Assembly (NCBI GenBank): GCA_041394705.1
Contig: JAWKHS010000023.1
Span: 37,128 to 101,127, forward strand
DNA from: Vicinamibacterales bacterium
GTDB taxonomy: Bacteria > Acidobacteriota > Vicinamibacteria > Vicinamibacterales > UBA2999
DNA length: 64,000 nucleotides
Reading direction: 5' to 3'
Below, piece by piece: positions 60,841 through 64,000 of this stretch; position 1 is the first letter of the stretch, and each line of letters begins with the position of its first letter. Both the position numbers and the translations under genes were made by a program. The notes below the pieces were generated by a model. The model saw only the letters and a program-made list of their open reading frames with translations, ran no database searches and was not told where the DNA came from.

Positions 60841-61374
60841 GTGCCCGCCCGAACTCCTGCCCGCCGCGGACGGCCCCTCAAGTTCGGGCGTCCGGCCAAG
60901 GCTGTCTCCCTGTCGCTGCCCGCGGATGTGCTCGCGTGGCTGGAGTCGATCGACCCCGACCCCGCCTGGGCCATCGTCAACCTGTTCGACCGCGCCCGGC
61001 ACCGGACGCCAGGCGCCCAGTCGGTGGCCGCGGTCGACCTCGTGCAACTACCCGGCAAACGCGGCCTGATCCTGGTCGCGCCCGCCGTCTTCGACGGGCT
61101 GGAGGGCGTGTCCGTCATCCGCCTGTCCGACGGCCGGGGGTTTCTCGCGCTCGAGGAAGGACGGGGCTACACGGACCTCGAACTGGCCGTGGCCGACAAG
61201 CTCGACTCGCCGACGCTGCCGCCCGACCGCCGCGAGGCCCTGCTGGCCATCCGCCACAAGCTGCGTGAGTGGCGGCAGGGGGGGCTTCGCTTCGAGTCCC
61301 GCGCGATTCTCGTGGCCGAACGGGACCACGGTGAGGCGAAGTCGCACACGCTGTCGGGCCTGGTTCCGGCGTGA
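60841..61374 (+). CDS. Putative DNA-binding protein with AT-hook-like N-terminus
   Basis: 177 residues from GTG 60841 (a TTG at 60796 would add 15 residues but lies upstream of the likely transcription start). The N-terminus PARTPARRGRPLKFGRPAKA contains RGRP and GRP elements like an AT-hook, followed by VSLSLPADVLAWLESIDPDP, which has ribbon-helix-helix flavour. Then an alpha/beta part with LPGKRGLILVAPAVFDGLEG and DLELAVADKLDSPTLPPDRR. No family recognised. It is coupled to the next membrane gene (TGATG), so it could regulate that gene or the glycan cluster. This is inference. Confidence 0.55.
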   Translation: MPARTPARRGRPLKFGRPAKAVSLSLPADVLAWLESIDPDPAWAIVNLFDRARHRTPGAQSVAAVDLVQLPGKRGLILVAPAVFDGLEGVSVIRLSDGRGFLALEEGRGYTDLELAVADKLDSPTLPPDRREALLAIRHKLREWRQGGLRFESRAILVAERDHGEAKSHTLSGLVPA

Positions 61375-63440
61375 TGGCGCTGGTCCGCCCGAAGGGAAGT
61401 GGGCTGGTGCTGGCCCTCGCCACGGCGGCGGCGTATGCGGCCACGCTCGTGATCGTGGCATCGCCGGCCGGCGCGGCGCTGGCCGTGCTGTCGCACGCGC
61501 CTCTCGCGGCCCCGGGCGTGCTGGCGCTGTGGGCCGTCGCGCCCGGGAACTGGCTGGCCGCGGCGGCGTTCGGGCCGATGCTCGGGTTCGGCCTCAGTTC
61601 GACCGCGATGCTGGGGTACTGGGCCCTCGGCGCGCGGGGCGCCTGGCTCCTCGCGGCCGCCCCGATGACGGCGGCGCTCCTCGCGTGGCCCCTCCGGCGG
61701 CTGCGTGATCGGTGGAGCCTGCCGTCGCCCGCGCGGGGCGACCTGGCGGCGCTGATGGTCGTCCTGCTGCTGGTCCCGCTGGTCGTGGCGCGGCCCTTCT
61801 CCCGCGTCGGCGAGCAGCGGCCCGAGGGCAAGGCCTACCGCGCGTACTTCACCGCCGACTACGTCTGGCGGCGCGCCGTCGTCATCGAGGTGTCGAAGGG
61901 CGAGTTCCTGCCGCGCAATCCGTACTACGTCAACGACAGCCTCCACTACTACTGGGTTGGCCACCTTCCGGACGCCGTCGAGTACCGCGCCGTGCGCGAT
62001 CGGATCGATCTCGATCGTCTCCTCCTCGGCTCGTCCGTGGTCATCGACGCGGCCTTCGTGGCGGCCGTGTACGGACTGGCGAGGCTGGCGGCGCCCGTGC
62101 CGTGGTCGGCGGCCGCCGGCGTCGCCTGGGTGTGCCTCCTCTCGAGCTTCGAGGGGACCGCGGGACTGTGGGAGCACTGGCGCAAGGGCGCCCCCGTCAC
62201 GCTCCTCCGCTATTTCAACGTGGACGCCGTCGCGCGGTGGCTGTACGGCGGGATGCCCATCGACGGGCTGCACCGCATCCTGTGGTACCAGCCGCACCAT
62301 GCCACGGCCTATGCCCTGGGCGCGATCGGGCTCTTCGCGGTGGTGCGGCGCAGACGGATCCAGGACCCCGAGGTGTTCTTCACGGCCGGCGTCATCCTCG
62401 GCGTCACGGCCCTCATCAGCACCTTCGTGACCGTGATGTTCCTGGCCGCCGTGGCGCTCGTGGAACTCGTCACCACCCTGCGGCACCGCGCCTGGTGGAC
62501 GGTCGTCGTGAACGCCGCGTGGGCGGCGCTGCCGGTGTCGGTGGCGGCGGCGATCGCGACGGCGCTGCAGTACGTCGACAACCAGCCGGGCGGCCTCGGC
62601 GTCATCCGCCTCGGGATCAACTCGCTCGCCGTCACGCGCCCCGTGCTTTCCACGTTCGTCAGCGCGGGGCCGGTCCTGCTCGTGGCCGCGGGCGGCGCGT
62701 GGGCGGCCTGGCGGCAGCGACGCAAGGACGTCCTCCCGTTTGCGGCGCTCGTCCTGACCTCGGTCGCGATCTACTTCTACGTGGACGTCCGCGATCACCA
62801 GGACGTGTACGTCGGCTGGAGGGTCGGCCACGTCGTGTTCATCGCCCTGGTCCCCATCGTGGCTCTCGCGCTGGCGGACCTGCGGCGGCAGACGGGCGTC
62901 CGGGCGGCGCTGGGTTGGACCGGCGTCGCGGTCGTCGGGCTGTTCGCGGCCCCCATGTTCCTCATCGACGCCTTCAATACCCAGGACGTCACGAACCAGG
63001 AACCCGGCCCGGGGTTCCGCTGGACGATGGTGCTCACCCCGCCCGAGGTCGAAGGCCTCGAGTGGATCCGCACCCACACCGGCCAGGACGCCCGCGTCCA
63101 GGTCGATCCGTACTCGCGCGACTCCACCACCTGGGCCTTCGTCCCGGCCTTCGCCGAGCGGCGCATGGGAGTGGGCCTGCCGCTCGGCCTCGTGCCGCTG
63201 GAGAAGTATCTCGAAGGGTCGAAGCGGGCACGCTGGCTTTTCGAGGCGCCGGATCCCGCCGGGGCCTTCGCGCTGGCCGAACGCGTCGGCATCGACTACC
63301 TCGTCGTCGGTCCGCCCGAGCGGCGCGATCACCCGGGCGTCGAGGATCGGTACGCGCAGATGGGCGCGGTCCTTCCGCTCGTGTTCAAGAACGACGCGCT
63401 GGCGATCTACGAGGTGAAGCGGCCGGGGCACGTGCGCTGA
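61374..63440 (+). CDS. Large polytopic membrane protein, GT-C glycosyltransferase-like
   Basis: 688 residues with about 12 hydrophobic helices and a soluble C-terminal domain. The first long loop after helix 4 contains YFTADYVWRRAVVIEVSKGE and NPYYVNDSLHYYWVGHLPDA, with acidic and aromatic residues placed as in GT-C enzymes. RILWYQPHHATAYALGAIGL is another conserved-looking loop. The C-terminal part (LTPPEVEGLEWIRTHTGQDA, then VGIDYLVVGPPERRDHPG) resembles the periplasmic domain of PMT/ArnT-like and DUF2298-like proteins. The function is probably sugar transfer at the outer face. A GTG three bases earlier overlaps the preceding stop. Confidence 0.65.
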   Translation: MALVRPKGSGLVLALATAAAYAATLVIVASPAGAALAVLSHAPLAAPGVLALWAVAPGNWLAAAAFGPMLGFGLSSTAMLGYWALGARGAWLLAAAPMTAALLAWPLRRLRDRWSLPSPARGDLAALMVVLLLVPLVVARPFSRVGEQRPEGKAYRAYFTADYVWRRAVVIEVSKGEFLPRNPYYVNDSLHYYWVGHLPDAVEYRAVRDRIDLDRLLLGSSVVIDAAFVAAVYGLARLAAPVPWSAAAGVAWVCLLSSFEGTAGLWEHWRKGAPVTLLRYFNVDAVARWLYGGMPIDGLHRILWYQPHHATAYALGAIGLFAVVRRRRIQDPEVFFTAGVILGVTALISTFVTVMFLAAVALVELVTTLRHRAWWTVVVNAAWAALPVSVAAAIATALQYVDNQPGGLGVIRLGINSLAVTRPVLSTFVSAGPVLLVAAGGAWAAWRQRRKDVLPFAALVLTSVAIYFYVDVRDHQDVYVGWRVGHVVFIALVPIVALALADLRRQTGVRAALGWTGVAVVGLFAAPMFLIDAFNTQDVTNQEPGPGFRWTMVLTPPEVEGLEWIRTHTGQDARVQVDPYSRDSTTWAFVPAFAERRMGVGLPLGLVPLEKYLEGSKRARWLFEAPDPAGAFALAERVGIDYLVVGPPERRDHPGVEDRYAQMGAVLPLVFKNDALAIYEVKRPGHVR

Positions 63441-63468
63441 GCCCCGGCACCCGCGCCGCGCACGGACG

Positions 63469-64000
63469 TCAGCGTGGGCGGTCGGCCCGTGCCGGCGTGC
63501 GCAGCCAGAGCAGCAGGCCCGGCAGGTTGCCGGCCAGGCCCGTGAGCACGATAAGCGTCGAGAGTGCGAACGACTGCGCGTCGGGAACGCCCATGGGCCT
63601 GAGCAGCCAGACGATCACGCCTTGCGGGACGCCGAAGCCGCTCACCGACACCGGCAGGAGCAGCATCAGCAGCCCGAGCGGCATCACGAGCAGGTAGTAG
63701 GCAAAGGGCACGGTCAGCCCCAACCCGAGTCCCAGCAGATACGCCTGCACGATCCGCAGCACCTGCACGACGATGGACCAGCCCATGACGACGGTGAGCG
63801 CCGAGCGGTGCCCGCGGTAGTGCGCGACGGCGTCGGCGACGCGCAGGGCCCGCCGCACGATGGCGCCGCCGTGGCGGTCGGCGGGGACGACCGCCCGCAG
63901 GAGCGCGTCCGCCCAGAACGCGGCGGCGCAGGTCAGGCCGGCGACGGCGATCCCGGCGGCGAGACGCGGCACGCTCACGCCGTCGGGCGCCCACACGGCC
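63469..64000 (-). CDS. Flippase-like / LPG synthase-type membrane protein, C-terminal part
   Basis: Partial: the N-terminus lies beyond the right edge. The visible 177 residues hold at least four helices, with LLLPVSVSGFGVPQGVIVWL near the C-terminal third and ALSTLIVLTGLAGNLPGLLL at the end. These are hallmarks of the UPF0104/AglD-like family (lysylphosphatidylglycerol synthase transmembrane region), thought to move lipid-linked sugars. It converges on the GT-C-like gene, with 28 bases between stops, and fits the surface-glycan setting. Confidence 0.75.
   Translation of the reverse strand, partial: AVWAPDGVSVPRLAAGIAVAGLTCAAAFWADALLRAVVPADRHGGAIVRRALRVADAVAHYRGHRSALTVVMGWSIVVQVLRIVQAYLLGLGLGLTVPFAYYLLVMPLGLLMLLLPVSVSGFGVPQGVIVWLLRPMGVPDAQSFALSTLIVLTGLAGNLPGLLLWLRTPARADRPR

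Overview
The window is about 70% G+C by eye, densely packed and entirely chromosomal in character. It most resembles a member of the Acidobacteriota, probably class Vicinamibacteria. The main pointers are a secreted VWFA-related protein of the type described mainly from Acidobacteria (23783-25078), two large Oar-like TonB-dependent receptors with an N-terminal carboxypeptidase-regulatory-like domain, a DUF5916/CBM9-like outer-membrane protein, and many Tat-exported enzymes. No phage, IS element, integrase or CRISPR array is visible. This assignment is inference from gene content; no 16S rRNA gene lies in the window.

Layout. 1-12594: malate synthase (cut by the left edge), moaA, a COG4299-type membrane acyltransferase, a FAD amine oxidase, a UPF0182 membrane giant with an S4-domain protein, ilvD, and a three-gene glycosyltransferase operon. 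13039-20504: two tandem, near-duplicate TonB-dependent receptors, each with its own AT-richer promoter region and terminator. 20684-28340: exported proteins (TPR lipoprotein, sulfite-oxidase-like molybdoenzyme, VWFA protein, large TPR protein, TPM-domain protein). 28436-30166: tRNA-Phe, a PAP2 phosphatase and recA, the last with an unusually structured upstream region. 30416-37775: a YdjM-like membrane hydrolase, DUF5916 protein, a monoheme cytochrome with a heavy-metal-binding-domain partner, a phosphotriesterase-like protein and a Tat-exported class V aminotransferase. 37833-40058: thiolase, DUF721 (DciA-like) and maf.

40190-47574 is a compact cytochrome c maturation (Ccm) operon with an unusual composition: CcmE carrying CxxxY instead of HxxxY, CcmF fused to a cysteine-rich CcmH-like domain, a CcmI-like protein ending in a zinc ribbon, a carboxypeptidase-regulatory-like membrane protein apparently split by two single-base homopolymer indels, then CcmA, CcmB, CcmC, CcmD and a 54-residue membrane protein. 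No CcmG is seen. 47576-51500 holds aroA-aroK-phosphoesterase on the minus strand and, divergently, an RsbW-like ATPase coupled to an inositol monophosphatase. 51629-64000 is a cell-surface glycan-type region (GT2, left-handed beta-helix acyltransferase, asparagine synthase, methyltransferase, radical SAM enzyme, GT-C-like membrane protein, flippase-like protein) interrupted on the other strand by glpD, an ECF sigma factor and an anti-sigma-like protein that has lost its zinc-ligand cysteines.

A recurring feature is that a -10-like hexamer ends only 5-8 bases before the start codon with no Shine-Dalgarno sequence, which implies widespread leaderless or near-leaderless mRNAs. Genes inside operons are instead joined by ATGA/GTGA/TGATG overlaps. 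All calls come from reading the sequence; no database search was run.
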